Shown here piece by piece: positions 8,043 to 17,498 of a stretch of DNA of 64,000 nucleotides. The translations under genes were made by a program, and so were the position numbers. The DNA is from Armatimonadota bacterium (GTDB taxonomy: Bacteria; Armatimonadota; Fimbriimonadia; Fimbriimonadales; Fimbriimonadaceae). Position 1 is the first letter of the stretch; the number at the start of each line of letters is the position of its first letter. Location: assembly GCA_017303935.1 (NCBI GenBank), contig JAFLBD010000002.1, positions 62,001 to 126,000 on the forward strand, read 5' to 3'. The notes below the pieces were generated by a model. The model was not told where the DNA came from, searched no databases, and saw nothing but the letters and a program-made list of their open reading frames with translations.

Positions 8043-9341
8043 TTACGCGGCTTTAGGCTGATCAGATTCGAGCCCAGGGTGCCAAATGGTGCACTGGTTT
8101 CGGCCGTTATGCTTGGAGGCATAAAGCGCCTTATCTGCCTGCTCGATAAGTTCTGCGGTCGTGATTGTGCCCGGAATTGCACTCGATACACCAAAGCTCG
8201 CAGTCGCTCCGTGGAGGTCAAGCGTATACGCTTCGATGCACTTTCGAACTTCGTCGGCGAACTCGAATGCCTCTTCTGCATTGTGCTCAGGCAAGAGCAT
8301 GATGAATTCCTCTCCGCCGTATCGCCCTGGGGTAACGGATTCACCGCAGTTTTGTGAAATCAGTTCACCCACACGTCGCAACAATGCGTCGCCTGCCGGG
8401 TGCCCATAAGTGTCGTTATAAACTTTGAACTTGTCGACGTCCATCAGCACCACCGAAATGTTGCTGTCTGGCGTGCAGTCCCATTGGTCTTGAAGTGTGT
8501 TCAAGAACGCTCGTTGATTAAAGAGACCGGTCAGTGCGTCTTTGAACGCCATATCGCGCAATCTCAGCTCTTGCTGGACGCGCTCAGTGATGTCAACCGC
8601 CGTCATCAAAATGCTGGTGACTTCGCCCTTTGCACTGCGCATCGGCATGACGTTCCATTCAATGGTGACGCGGTTGCCAATCTTGGTTTCGCATGGAAGC
8701 GCAAAGGTGTTCGCTTGATCCTCGTAAATCGCTTGTTGCAGACGACTGACGAACTCCTCGCGGTCCTCGAGACCAACGATGAATTCGTGGACGGGCTGCT
8801 CAAAAACTTCGAATTGGTTGTAGCCGAAGGTCTTTTGGGCAGCATCATTCCATTCATAAACATTGCCGCTCGTATCCACGCCGATGTATGCGATGGGGAT
8901 CGTAGAGAGCACTTTTTGAAGCCGAGTCGTGGCGATCTGCAAGTTTTCGGCGATCAGCTGATTATCACGAAGACTGTCTTCAAGCTGAACCTGTTTGGCC
9001 TCCAAAACATGCTCACGATCCAAAAATTCAGTTTCCTTTGCACGAAAGGTCTCTTGAATGATCTTGATTCGGGCCTTTTGGTCCGTCACCAAAGTGCGCA
9101 GAGGCTTATGGACGAACCGATATTGTAGGAACGAGTTGGTCCACAAACCAAGCAGCGAAAGCCACATGAACGCCGATTTTGCGCTGATCTCTCGGTAATC
9201 CGCGACATAAAGCGCTTCAAAACTGAGTGAAATCGAGCAACAAAGGGCTAGGCCTGCCAAAAGAAGCCAGTTTCTAAATGCCGCGTCAGGGCAAATGGTC
9301 TTTGCCCTACGCTCTATCTGAGTCGATTCCAATTTCGGCAT
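8043..9341 (-). CDS. Membrane-anchored PAS-GGDEF diguanylate cyclase
   Basis: A 432-residue signalling protein. Two hydrophobic segments (about residues 24-45 and 55-75) are followed by a coiled linker. A PAS domain comes next (IPIAYIGVDTSGNVYEWNDAAQKTFGY, about 150-270, with a PAC-like TAVDITERVQQEL end), then a GGDEF domain with the active-site signature GGEEF at 342-346. It should make cyclic di-GMP from two GTP at the inner membrane. The stretch before GGEEF (CGESVTPGRY) lacks the RxxD inhibitory site, so product feedback is probably absent. It lies 24 bases upstream of the S9 peptidase gene on the same strand. The HD-GYP protein at 15.1 kb may read the same second messenger. Confidence 0.93.
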   Translation of the reverse strand: MPKLESTQIERRAKTICPDAAFRNWLLLAGLALCCSISLSFEALYVADYREISAKSAFMWLSLLGLWTNSFLQYRFVHKPLRTLVTDQKARIKIIQETFRAKETEFLDREHVLEAKQVQLEDSLRDNQLIAENLQIATTRLQKVLSTIPIAYIGVDTSGNVYEWNDAAQKTFGYNQFEVFEQPVHEFIVGLEDREEFVSRLQQAIYEDQANTFALPCETKIGNRVTIEWNVMPMRSAKGEVTSILMTAVDITERVQQELRLRDMAFKDALTGLFNQRAFLNTLQDQWDCTPDSNISVVLMDVDKFKVYNDTYGHPAGDALLRRVGELISQNCGESVTPGRYGGEEFIMLLPEHNAEEAFEFADEVRKCIEAYTLDLHGATASFGVSSAIPGTITTAELIEQADKALYASKHNGRNQCTIWHPGLESDQPKAA

Positions 9342-9474
9342 CCTGCTTAGTTTTCATTGTCGGCAACACGATTCCCGAATCGCAGTTGCCTACGGTGTGA
9401 TTCCACACTTTTGGATAAAACTCGCTTAATTCTAAGCCAAAAGGGTACATTCTTCAGGTTCCCCAACGGCTCTT

Positions 9475-11271
9475 ATGGATCAATCGCATATCCGAAATTT
9501 TTGTATCATTGCCCACATTGATCACGGCAAGTCCACGCTGGCAGACCGGATCATCGAAAAGTGCGGGCTGATTCGTGGCACCGCCCAAGAGCAGATGCTG
9601 GACAGCATGGATATCGAACGGGAACGCGGTATCACCATCAAAATGGCCGCTGTTCGGCTGGACTACAAGGCTAAAGATGGTCAGGACTATCAGTTGAACC
9701 TGATCGATACTCCGGGCCACGTCGACTTCACTTACGAAGTTTCGAGGGCATTGGCTGCTTGCGAAGGCGCACTCTTGATCGTCGATGCGAGCCAGGGCGT
9801 CGAAGCACAGACTATCGCCAATGCCAATATGGCGATGAACCAGAACTTGGAGATCGTCCCGGTGATCAACAAGATCGACCTACCTCACGCCGACGTGACC
9901 CGAGCAAGAGAAGAGATCGAATCCTCGGTTGTGATTCCAGCGGACGACGCCGTTCTCGCGAGCGCAAAGTCAGGCATCGGAATTGAGGACATTCTAGAGG
10001 CGGTCGTCACCAGAATGCCATCGCCGCGTGGCAACCCGGAAGCTCCGCTCCAAGCTCTGATCTACGACTCTCATTTTGATTCCTACCAAGGCGCCGTAGC
10101 TTATATTCGAGTCGTTGATGGTTCCGTCAAGCCGGGAGATCGGATCAAGATGATGTCCACCGGCAACGAATTCGTCGTTGACACGGTCGGGGTTTTTCGC
10201 CCGCAATTAGATCGCACACAAGTGCTGAATCCTGGCGAAGTTGGATTCATTACGGCGGCGATGAAGACGATCGGCGACGCGCGCGTTGGCGACACCGTGA
10301 CCAGCGCGGAAAATCCTGCTCCAACAGCTCTGCCGGGATATCGCGAGGCCAAACCGATGGTTTTCTGCGGTCTTTATCCGAGCGACGGGGATCAATACGA
10401 GGAACTTCGCGATGCGATCGAGAAGCTCCGTTTGAACGACGCATCGCTCAGCTTTGAACCTGAAACCTCAGCGGCCCTTGGCTTTGGATTCCGTTGCGGA
10501 TTCTTAGGGCTACTCCACATGGAAATCGCCCGTGAGCGGCTGGAGCGCGAATTCGGATTGGATCTGATCTTGACTGCTCCGTCGGTAGATTACGTGGTCC
10601 ACAAGACCAACATGGATGCCGAACACATCAGCAATCCAAGCGAGTTTCCATCACCCAACGAGATTCGGTACATCGAGGAACCAACCGTCAAGGCAACGAT
10701 CATGGCCCCGCAAGAATACGTCGGCGCGGTGATGACCCTTTGCCAAGAACGCCGCGGAGTTTACGAAAAGAGCGAGTATCCGTCCCAAACGCGCGTCATG
10801 TTGCACTACTCGTTGCCGCTGGCAGAGATTCTGCTCGACTTTTTTGACAAGCTCAAGTCTGGCACTCGCGGCTATGCCTCTTTCGATTACGAATTGGGTG
10901 AATACGCTCAGTCCGACTTGGTCAAAGTGGATGTGCTGCTCAATGGCGATATCGTCGACGCGCTCTCCTTCATTGTCAACAAACAATTCGCCTACCAACG
11001 TGGTCGAGCAATGGTGGAGCAGCTTCGTAAAGTCGTTCCACGGCAACAATACGAAGTCCGTATTCAAGCTGCGATTGGCTCGAAGGTGATTGCCGCCGAT
11101 ACCGTCAAGCCATTCCGAAAGAACGTGATTGCCAAATGCTACGGCGGTGACGTAACCCGAAAGCGAAAGTTGCTTGAAAAGCAGAAAGAAGGCAAGAAGC
11201 GAATGAAGCAGATCGGAAGCGTCGAACTTCCGCAAGAGGCCTTCCTTTCCGTGCTGAAAGTTGTGGAGTAA
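9475..11271 (+). CDS. lepA: Elongation factor 4 (LepA) GTPase
   Basis: A 598-residue translational GTPase that acts on stalled or mis-positioned ribosomes. The G1 loop AHIDHGKST is at residues 14-22, [12 protein letters not shown] gives G3 and NKIDLPHAD gives G4. The LepA-specific C-terminal domain ends with [24 protein letters not shown], a diagnostic motif. It is full length. The ATG at 9475 gives the standard N-terminus ([19 protein letters not shown]). It is divergent from the GGDEF gene; the 133-bp gap must hold both promoters, but I could not pick convincing -35/-10 pairs there. Confidence 0.98.
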   Translation: MDQSHIRNFCIIAHIDHGKSTLADRIIEKCGLIRGTAQEQMLDSMDIERERGITIKMAAVRLDYKAKDGQDYQLNLIDTPGHVDFTYEVSRALAACEGALLIVDASQGVEAQTIANANMAMNQNLEIVPVINKIDLPHADVTRAREEIESSVVIPADDAVLASAKSGIGIEDILEAVVTRMPSPRGNPEAPLQALIYDSHFDSYQGAVAYIRVVDGSVKPGDRIKMMSTGNEFVVDTVGVFRPQLDRTQVLNPGEVGFITAAMKTIGDARVGDTVTSAENPAPTALPGYREAKPMVFCGLYPSDGDQYEELRDAIEKLRLNDASLSFEPETSAALGFGFRCGFLGLLHMEIARERLEREFGLDLILTAPSVDYVVHKTNMDAEHISNPSEFPSPNEIRYIEEPTVKATIMAPQEYVGAVMTLCQERRGVYEKSEYPSQTRVMLHYSLPLAEILLDFFDKLKSGTRGYASFDYELGEYAQSDLVKVDVLLNGDIVDALSFIVNKQFAYQRGRAMVEQLRKVVPRQQYEVRIQAAIGSKVIAADTVKPFRKNVIAKCYGGDVTRKRKLLEKQKEGKKRMKQIGSVELPQEAFLSVLKVVE

Positions 11272-11291
11272 CGCAAAGTTAGCGTTACTCC
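11265..11291 (+). terminator. lepA: Hairpin overlapping the lepA stop codon
   Basis: GGAGTAACGC (11265-11274) pairs perfectly with GCGTTACTCC (11282-11291); the lepA TAA lies within the 5' arm. The downstream tail (AACATTTGTTGCTTT) is only partly T-rich. It probably acts as a terminator between lepA and the convergent WD40 gene. Confidence 0.7.
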
Positions 11292-11304
11292 AACATTTGT
11301 TGCT

Positions 11305-12273
11305 TTAGCGTCGGCGAGTAGAAACGACTGCTGCTTGGCTCGGAGTAACCGAGTTGATTTGCAATCCATCGTTGATCGACACGGTGACCACGTATTTTCC
11401 ATCGCCAGTGAATGCAATCGGCGAACCTATTGCGGACGCATCGTTCAGAATCGCGACCTGTTTGTTAGAATTCAGATCCCAGAAGCGAACGGTACGATCA
11501 TTGGCGCTACTGGCTGCCAACTTACCATTTGGTGAAATTGCAACTCGCTGAACCCAATCTTGGTGGCCGCCAAGCTTGGCACTTAGCGTCTTCTTCGCGA
11601 CGTCCCAAACTCCAACAAAGTTATCTCGCCCAGCAGTGATGACCCGTGTTCCTGCTGCGTTTGCAACCAAATCATTGACTCCTGTTCCTCCCGTGAAGTC
11701 CTTGCGGAACGAGATCCCGTAACTGGGTAGCCCTCGATAGTGAATTCCCTCGGTGAGGGTAGCAGCGATCAGATTGGATTTTACGAGCACCGCACTGGCG
11801 AAGACCACGCCATTTCCTGCGATTCGATATTTGGGCTTCGCGTCCGCGAAATTCCAAACGATGATCACATCATCCTTGCCAGTTGAGTACATCGTTTTAC
11901 CATCTGGTGAAAAACTGATTGATTGGATGCCGCGGGCGTGGCTTTGGACGCCGCGAGGAAACTCGCGGAGCTTCTTTCCAGTCTTCACGTCCCAAACGTA
12001 CATCCTTGAAGTTTCATCACCGGAGACGATCTGTTGACCATTTGGTGTAAAACTCAGCGCGTAGCAAGCCTGAGGATGCCCTGTTAGGGTCTGGGTGGTG
12101 GCTTTTGTTGCGGCATTCATCAATCGGACTTGTCCGTTTTCTAATGCTGCCGCAAACATTGCTGACTTCGGCCCAGTCGCAAAAGCGACGGGCTTGAGCG
12201 AATCAAAAGTCTGAATTCTGGTTACTGCAATAGGTTGTGCGCTGATGACAGCCGCAAGTGCGATCGATAACAT
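11305..12273 (-). CDS. Exported WD40-repeat beta-propeller protein
   Basis: A 322-residue protein with a short N-terminal signal sequence (MLSIALAAVISAQ) and WD40 repeats from about residue 30 to 300. Examples are GHPQACYALSFTPNG...MYVWDVKTGKK, ISFSPDGKTMYSTGKDDVIIVWNF and GHQDWVQRVAISPNGKL...VRFWDLNSNKQ. WD40 propellers act as binding platforms; there is no catalytic domain, so its partner is unknown. The C-terminus is basic (VVSTRRR). Three window-wide palindromes lie in the blades, encoding SPNG, SPDG and TPNG. It lies on the same strand as the lipoprotein and GH57 genes upstream, separated by 58 bases. Confidence 0.85.
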   Translation of the reverse strand: MLSIALAAVISAQPIAVTRIQTFDSLKPVAFATGPKSAMFAAALENGQVRLMNAATKATTQTLTGHPQACYALSFTPNGQQIVSGDETSRMYVWDVKTGKKLREFPRGVQSHARGIQSISFSPDGKTMYSTGKDDVIIVWNFADAKPKYRIAGNGVVFASAVLVKSNLIAATLTEGIHYRGLPSYGISFRKDFTGGTGVNDLVANAAGTRVITAGRDNFVGVWDVAKKTLSAKLGGHQDWVQRVAISPNGKLAASSANDRTVRFWDLNSNKQVAILNDASAIGSPIAFTGDGKYVVTVSINDGLQINSVTPSQAAVVSTRRR

Positions 12274-13266
12274 GGTTGGTTCTCCTAAAGCTAAGGACGC
12301 ACCATGCCCTGAAAGAATTACGGTGTAATTTCTATTGCATCAACTCTGCGATCTGTTTTTCATTAACCTTTTGGTCAAATCCCCATAATCCACGCCATTC
12401 GGAGCTTCGATTTTGCCCTTTGGAATCAATGCCCGTCGTACGAATCGTCAAGGGGACGAATCGACCGCCATCGATCACGATTTCAAGGCCAGTCAAACCT
12501 TTGCCTTTACGAGTGCCAATGATTCGGTAAAACGGCCGCTTTTCTCCCCAAACTTCCATCTCCTTGGTATCGGATTTGAAAGTCATGCCTTCCTTGCTCA
12601 AAGCTTGTAGAGCAGGGCTCCAGAATCCTGTTCCGCGATAGAGTGGAGCAAAGATTTCCCGTGAATACACTTCTTCGAAATCGAGTGCGGTCAATTTGGG
12701 CTGGGATGGAGTCGCAGCAGGCTCAGATTGACCCCACTTGCCAAGTTCCATCTTGCGTTTCTTATCCCCATAGCGCACAAGACGGCAAATGATCGTCGGA
12801 TCCGAAGTCAGGAAATAATCCACCGAAAACTTATCCTTCGACAGGATGTTGATCGTACCGTTCGTCATGCCTGAGATCGAGGAGTTTTTAACCAAAAGGT
12901 CAAATTTCCCGCCGACCTTCGTCATTTTTGCAATGGACCCGTCGACCTTACTTGCCAGTTCGATGATGTCCTGATCCACGGTTTTCCATCCGTCGGTTCC
13001 AGGCTTTCGAATAGCAATGGCTTCGGCCTTTTTGCCCGCTTCCTTTGCGGCATCAAACTGCTTCTTGATCTCGTCCGGGGTAGGGTTCTCTGCGCTCGTC
13101 GAAGAGTTCTGTGCCGGATTTTGACCATCTACCTTTGGATCGGCTGCCGGTTTGGACCCATCCACTTTAGTATCGGATGGACGACTGCCGTCTTCGACTT
13201 TCGTTTGCTGGGTGCTGTTGCACCCGAGAACGACTAGCCCTGCGGCCAAAACTAACCAATTGGTAA
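11522..13266. repeat. Cluster of six interspersed palindromes in WD40 and lipoprotein genes
   Basis: Copies are 11522-11535 (TTACCATTTGGTGA), 11897-11910 (TTACCATCTGGTGA), 12035-12048 (TGACCATTTGGTGT, one change), 12364-12377 (TAACCTTTTGGTCA), 12889-12902 (TAACCAAAAGGTCA) and 13253-13266 (TAACCAATTGGTAA). The last three encode FDQKV, FDLLVK and TNWLV in the lipoprotein, unrelated to the propeller motif. Confidence 0.85.
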
Positions 13267-13273
13267 ATTTCAT
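12332..13273 (-). CDS. Lipoprotein of unknown function
   Basis: A 313-residue protein with a lipoprotein signal peptide: MKFTNWLVLAAGLVVLGC, with a VLGC lipobox giving Cys18. A Lys/Asp/Ser/Pro-rich tether of about 60 residues follows. The body has beta-rich segments (GGKFDLLVKNSSISGMTNGT, FSVDYFLTSDPTIICRLV) and ends GFDQKVNEKQIAELMQ. The general layout recalls outer-membrane lipoprotein-sorting folds, but I recognise no specific family. Its ATG overlaps the TGA of the GH57 gene (ATGA), so the two are translationally coupled. Whether it has anything to do with glycogen is unknown. Confidence 0.7.
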   Translation of the reverse strand: MKFTNWLVLAAGLVVLGCNSTQQTKVEDGSRPSDTKVDGSKPAADPKVDGQNPAQNSSTSAENPTPDEIKKQFDAAKEAGKKAEAIAIRKPGTDGWKTVDQDIIELASKVDGSIAKMTKVGGKFDLLVKNSSISGMTNGTINILSKDKFSVDYFLTSDPTIICRLVRYGDKKRKMELGKWGQSEPAATPSQPKLTALDFEEVYSREIFAPLYRGTGFWSPALQALSKEGMTFKSDTKEMEVWGEKRPFYRIIGTRKGKGLTGLEIVIDGGRFVPLTIRTTGIDSKGQNRSSEWRGLWGFDQKVNEKQIAELMQ

Positions 13274-14985
13274 TTTTCAGGAATTAGCATTTGCTGTAGC
13301 GGATATTCCAACTTCGCCCAGTCCGAAAGGTCGATGGTCTTAGAAAACGGCGCATCCTTTTGCTTGCAATCTTCAAGGTAAGACCGCTCCTCCGCCGTGA
13401 TCGTTCCCTTGGCCAATGCAGATTCGGCCATTTCTGCGAGCTTGAAAAATCTATCCATATGGTCAGCAATGCGGATTTCAGCGTAGTCTCGTGCGGCCCA
13501 AGTAGAGATCAAGAACTGCCAGTCCGACGCTTCAGCCAAAAGCAACTCGCGCGCAGCCTGCTCGGCAATCTCTTTACAAAGCCCTTCTTGGCAAGAGTTT
13601 GCAAGCTCGATCATCTTTCGCTGAGCAGGATACAGCCGTTGCCAAGTCCAGAGGTTGTCGTTGTTCAGCCAAATAAAGTGATACCCACCTTCGCCCCACG
13701 ACCCTTCAGGAAGGTGAATCATGTGCCGGGCAGGTTCCTCGTCAATCACATCGCCCCCAGAAACGGATTCCAATTCAGGTTCTGCGGCCATGGCTCGCCC
13801 CATTTCGTAAAGGAATTCCGGACCTTCCCACCACCAATGACCAAAGAGCTCGGTGTCATACATCGCCACAAGCGTTCCTGTTCGACCCGCAACATCCTTA
13901 TAGTTCTGCATTGTGGATTTAACCAATTGGACAAAATCCTCGGCGTGACTCTGAATGTTTTCGTATGCGTTCCACGGGTTGTACTGTTGTTTCTGCCCGA
14001 GGTCCGCCTTATTCGGGCTGATGCGCCAATAGCGCAGCCTGCCTGGATAGAACTGCTTGTGAAACTCTAAGTACCACTCGTTTCCGGGATAACCCACCTC
14101 ACCGCTCCACACTTTCACCGTCGTGTGCGGATCGCGAGCAAAACAGATCACACCATTGGGCAGAGCGTAATGTTCATACTCGCTCCGATATTCGTCGGGA
14201 GGCGTGAACATCTTCTTGGATCGTTCAAAAAGATCGGCGAGTTGTGGAAACTGAGTACCGTAAGTTCCGAGCGGTTCTCCACCTCGAATCATGTGGCTAT
14301 CGACGAAGAAATACTCGATCCCATTCTCGTACAGAAAGTCTTCTACCGATTTTCGAGGCCACGGCTCGACATCATCCACCGGGCCAACCCAATCATATCC
14401 GGGGCGATAGGCGCATTCCGGAAGCCAAATTCCGCGAGGGTTCTTGCCGAATCGCTCAACGTGAGATCGAACGGCTAGCTTAACCTGAGCTTGGATCGAA
14501 TGATCCGTGTTGGCCAGTGGGAAATAACCATGTGTCGCACCACATGTGATGAGCTCGATTGAGCCTTCATCTTGAAAATAGCGAAATCCCTCGTTGATTG
14601 AGCGTCCCCATTGATGCTTAAAAGCAACCAGCGCCCTAGTGTAGTAGCGCTGCCACATGGCAGCAAGACCTTCCATCCCTTCCGGGCCTTCTTTTCGGAA
14701 CAGCTCGCCATCAGCAATTGCGGCATCGATTTTCTCCTGGCAATACTCCTCAAACCCAGCCTTGAACGACGGATCATCCAGTTGCTCCGCCAAGATCGGA
14801 GTCATGTTGATCGTCCAGCGTGGCTTGATTCCTTGACCATTGAGTCGGTCGAGCGCATCCAAGATCGGCAAGTAGCACTCCGCGGCGGATTCATTCAGCC
14901 AGTCGGTACCGTGCGGCGATTTTCCGTGCGAGAGCACATACGGCATGTGCGAGTGCAAACAAAGGAGAAATCGGCCAACTGCCAT
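13270..14985 (-). CDS. GH57 1,4-alpha-glucan branching enzyme
   Basis: A glycoside hydrolase family 57 protein of 571 residues from the ATG at 14985. This start gives the typical AVGRFLLCLHSHMPYVLSHG N-terminus; the frame stays open to 15075, but the added 30 residues do not resemble the family. The family nucleophile Glu190 lies in GIWLPECAYRPG and the acid/base Asp377 in MYDTELFGHWWWEGPEFL. Both match the spacing known for GH57 branching enzymes, as does the C-terminal DUF1957-like region. It is expected to form alpha-1,6 branches in glycogen in the cytoplasm. It overlaps the downstream lipoprotein gene by four bases and is divergent from the GAF/HD-GYP gene. One imperfect window palindrome (13920-13933) encodes VQLVK. 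Confidence 0.9.
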   Translation of the reverse strand: MAVGRFLLCLHSHMPYVLSHGKSPHGTDWLNESAAECYLPILDALDRLNGQGIKPRWTINMTPILAEQLDDPSFKAGFEEYCQEKIDAAIADGELFRKEGPEGMEGLAAMWQRYYTRALVAFKHQWGRSINEGFRYFQDEGSIELITCGATHGYFPLANTDHSIQAQVKLAVRSHVERFGKNPRGIWLPECAYRPGYDWVGPVDDVEPWPRKSVEDFLYENGIEYFFVDSHMIRGGEPLGTYGTQFPQLADLFERSKKMFTPPDEYRSEYEHYALPNGVICFARDPHTTVKVWSGEVGYPGNEWYLEFHKQFYPGRLRYWRISPNKADLGQKQQYNPWNAYENIQSHAEDFVQLVKSTMQNYKDVAGRTGTLVAMYDTELFGHWWWEGPEFLYEMGRAMAAEPELESVSGGDVIDEEPARHMIHLPEGSWGEGGYHFIWLNNDNLWTWQRLYPAQRKMIELANSCQEGLCKEIAEQAARELLLAEASDWQFLISTWAARDYAEIRIADHMDRFFKLAEMAESALAKGTITAEERSYLEDCKQKDAPFSKTIDLSDWAKLEYPLQQMLIPEK

Positions 14986-15129
14986 GGCCTTATTATAACG
15001 TTGGATTTGACCGTCCCGGATAATCGCTCGATTTGAGGGGGCTAATCTTTTTGTCAATTGCTCCCGAATATTCAATTTGAATACCCGGCAACCTTGCTGG
15101 GCATTGCGAATTGAGGATTTATTGAAGCC

Positions 15130-16371
15130 ATGAACACTGGCGAATGGAGTAATTACGGCAATTGGGCGATTTTGGCGACAGGCATTTTGCTTATCGCTTG
15201 GTCGGGGATTTTGTTCGCTAAGTCAAAGAATCGTTCAAAGTCTGAATTGATCGACTTTTTGCAAGATGCCGACCACTACACAGAGATTGGTCGTGCTATT
15301 GGAAAGGCGATTGAATTTGGATTAAAGGAAACCGGCGCAGATGCAGGTTATCTACTGTTAACAGGCAACCGAAACTCGACCGAACTTGCATTGGTCGCAG
15401 ATCGTTCGACCGATCCGGGATTTATCGCTCCAACGATGTTGACGATTGGCGACGGAATTTCAGGACGAGCGTTCAATGGGAGGCAACCATTACTAGTCCG
15501 ATCGAAGAAGCAGGCTGAGGCACTCGCACAAGAGTTTGCGCATCCGCCTCATTCGGTCCTTTCGATCCCAATCGAAGTCGTTGATAGCTCTTCGCCCGAA
15601 GGCCATTCGGTACGTCGCCCCGTCGGCGTGCTGACATTTGTGGTGACTAAGCCTAAATCGAGGCTTACAAAGAACGCCATGTCGGTTGGAGCAGCCTATT
15701 CCAGCATCGTCTCGCTCTTGGTCAACAATCTCATGATGATGCAGTTTGCCCATGAAACGATCATGGATTCGCTGCAAGAAATTTCTCACCTTATCGAGGC
15801 TAAAGATCCGCTTTCTGTGGGCCACGCAAGGCGTACGGGCGAATTGGCCTTGGTGATCGCGGAACACATGGGGCTCGATAACGGAATTCAAAACGACATT
15901 CGAAATGCTGCAGCACTGATCGACCTCGGCAAGGTAGCGATTCCAGATTACATCCTGCGAAAGGATGGCCAGCTTACCGATGAAGAACTCGCAGTCGTGA
16001 AGGAACACCCGCTGGTTAGCTACAACATCTGCAACAAACTTCGGCTTCCCGAATCTGTTTTGATGCTTGTTCGGAACCACCACGAACGACTTGATGGCAG
16101 TGGATATCCAGATGGACTGAAGGCCGGCGAGTTGCCGTTGCCTCTTCGCGTGCTGAGTATCGCCGACACGTTCGATGCGATGAAGTGCAACCGGTATCAC
16201 CGCCAGGGCATGTCAAACCCCGAAATCATCACGACTCTGGTTCGCGAATCGGGCACCAAATTTGATCCAGCGGTCGTCCAGGCAGTCCAGCAATTGCTTG
16301 AGTCCGGCGCAATTGACCAGATTTACAGCGGATTCGCTGAACAGAACGGCACTTTCCTGAGGGCAGCATGA
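15130..16371 (+). CDS. GAF/HD-GYP domain protein with a substituted HD motif
   Basis: A 413-residue protein: a membrane segment at about residues 10-30, a GAF-like domain (about 55-205, e.g. GADAGYLLLTGNRNSTELAL) and an HD-GYP domain (about 215-400). HD-GYP proteins degrade cyclic di-GMP. Here the first metal ligand His232 (GHARRTGEL) and HHERLDGSGYP (GYP at 325-327) are intact. In the central HDxGK motif, however, the codon for His is ATC: the protein reads LIDLGK, with Ile264-Asp265. It may therefore be catalytically impaired and act as a sensor or scaffold. It overlaps pilM by ATGA at 16368-16371, so it is the first gene of the pilus operon and probably links cyclic di-GMP to pilus function. 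Confidence 0.9.
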   Translation: MNTGEWSNYGNWAILATGILLIAWSGILFAKSKNRSKSELIDFLQDADHYTEIGRAIGKAIEFGLKETGADAGYLLLTGNRNSTELALVADRSTDPGFIAPTMLTIGDGISGRAFNGRQPLLVRSKKQAEALAQEFAHPPHSVLSIPIEVVDSSSPEGHSVRRPVGVLTFVVTKPKSRLTKNAMSVGAAYSSIVSLLVNNLMMMQFAHETIMDSLQEISHLIEAKDPLSVGHARRTGELALVIAEHMGLDNGIQNDIRNAAALIDLGKVAIPDYILRKDGQLTDEELAVVKEHPLVSYNICNKLRLPESVLMLVRNHHERLDGSGYPDGLKAGELPLPLRVLSIADTFDAMKCNRYHRQGMSNPEIITTLVRESGTKFDPAVVQAVQQLLESGAIDQIYSGFAEQNGTFLRAA

Positions 16372-17498
16372 AGAACCAGGTCGTCGGTGTAGAGATTGGT
16401 AGCGGAGCGGTACGAATTGTGACCGCGATTCCCGATCGATTCCCGATCGTGACCGGAGTCCATCACTTGCCTTTTCATGGATTGCGGCACGGCGCACTGG
16501 AAGAACAGCAGGTTCTTGTCGCGACGTTGCTGAAGGACTTCGTCAAACAGCACGATTTGGTTGGACTGCCCACTGTTTTCAGCGTCCCTTCTGAATTTGC
16601 AAGCTTGTATTGGACCAAGCTCCCGAAAGTGCGCCGCGAAGAACTCGCGGAACTTGCGATTTATAAGCTCAAAGACCAGCTGGTCGGTGATTCGTCGGAC
16701 CTTTCGGTCGGCGTCGTTCCCGTCAGTGTGGACGAGCACGACAACTACGAGTCTTTGGTGATTTCTATCCCCAAGGGCCTCGTACGCGAGCGAGCTGACG
16801 CCATCATCGAGTCCGGACTCGTTCCTGCAGGATGCGAGCTTGAAGCACAGTCGCTCCTTCGCCTGATGCAACACGACCTCGAGTCGATGAGCAGCCTGGC
16901 ACGACAGATGTCCATGACCCTGGTCGATATCGGTTTGGAACGAACTCGATTCTTGGTGATGCAGAACCTCAGGCTGCAATTTGTCCGTGGAATTCGATTT
17001 GGCGCACGCCGAGTCCTTGAAGCCATCGCCGAGCAAGGTGGGTTTTCTGAAGTCGAAGCGGCTGAAATTTTGGATTCAGGCAAGGCAAAGTTGACCCTGA
17101 CTGCTCAGCTTGAAGTCGAGCACAACGGAAACCACGTCACTTATGACCTGAAGGAACCGATGGAATCGCTCATTCGCGAACTCCAAAGACTGTCTAGCTA
17201 CTTCCGCACGCTGAAGTCCGACCGGAGCTATTCAGGCATTCTTGAGCGCTTGGTTCTAGCCGGAGAATTGGTGTCAGTCGAAGGTTTTGCCGAATTCATT
17301 GGCAAGATGATGCACACCCGAATCCAGCTCATCAACCCGTTTGATGCTGCCCGACTGGAAATCGATATTGACCAATTGGACAGCGTGAGCAAGACGCCGC
17401 ACCGATTCGCCGTTGCCACAGGATTGGCACTTAGCCCCTACACCCTCGAAAAGGAGAATTCTCATGGTCGCCGAGCGACAGACGCAATCGCTGCCTAA
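16368..17498 (+). CDS. pilM: PilM-like actin-fold pilus assembly ATPase (set 1)
   Basis: A 376-residue protein with the PilM/FtsA actin-like fold. VVGVEIGSGAVRIVTAIPD at the N-terminus is the phosphate 1 loop. The central TLVDIGLERTRFLVM is the second nucleotide-binding segment, and LERLVLAGELVSVEGFAEFI the adenosine-binding region. PilM sits on the cytoplasmic face and binds PilN to join the inner-membrane pilus complex. The order of following genes (N, O, P, Q, B, C, pilin) confirms the role. A second, divergent copy is at 40097-41173. The end overlaps pilN by 35 bases. Confidence 0.88.
   Translation: MKNQVVGVEIGSGAVRIVTAIPDRFPIVTGVHHLPFHGLRHGALEEQQVLVATLLKDFVKQHDLVGLPTVFSVPSEFASLYWTKLPKVRREELAELAIYKLKDQLVGDSSDLSVGVVPVSVDEHDNYESLVISIPKGLVRERADAIIESGLVPAGCELEAQSLLRLMQHDLESMSSLARQMSMTLVDIGLERTRFLVMQNLRLQFVRGIRFGARRVLEAIAEQGGFSEVEAAEILDSGKAKLTLTAQLEVEHNGNHVTYDLKEPMESLIRELQRLSSYFRTLKSDRSYSGILERLVLAGELVSVEGFAEFIGKMMHTRIQLINPFDAARLEIDIDQLDSVSKTPHRFAVATGLALSPYTLEKENSHGRRATDAIAA

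Noticed and set aside
16674-16687. AGACCAGCTGGTCG as another copy of the interspersed palindrome
   Set aside because: The inner ACCNNNNGGT fits but the outer T/A positions do not and the centre is GC-type; it is a plausible chance match.
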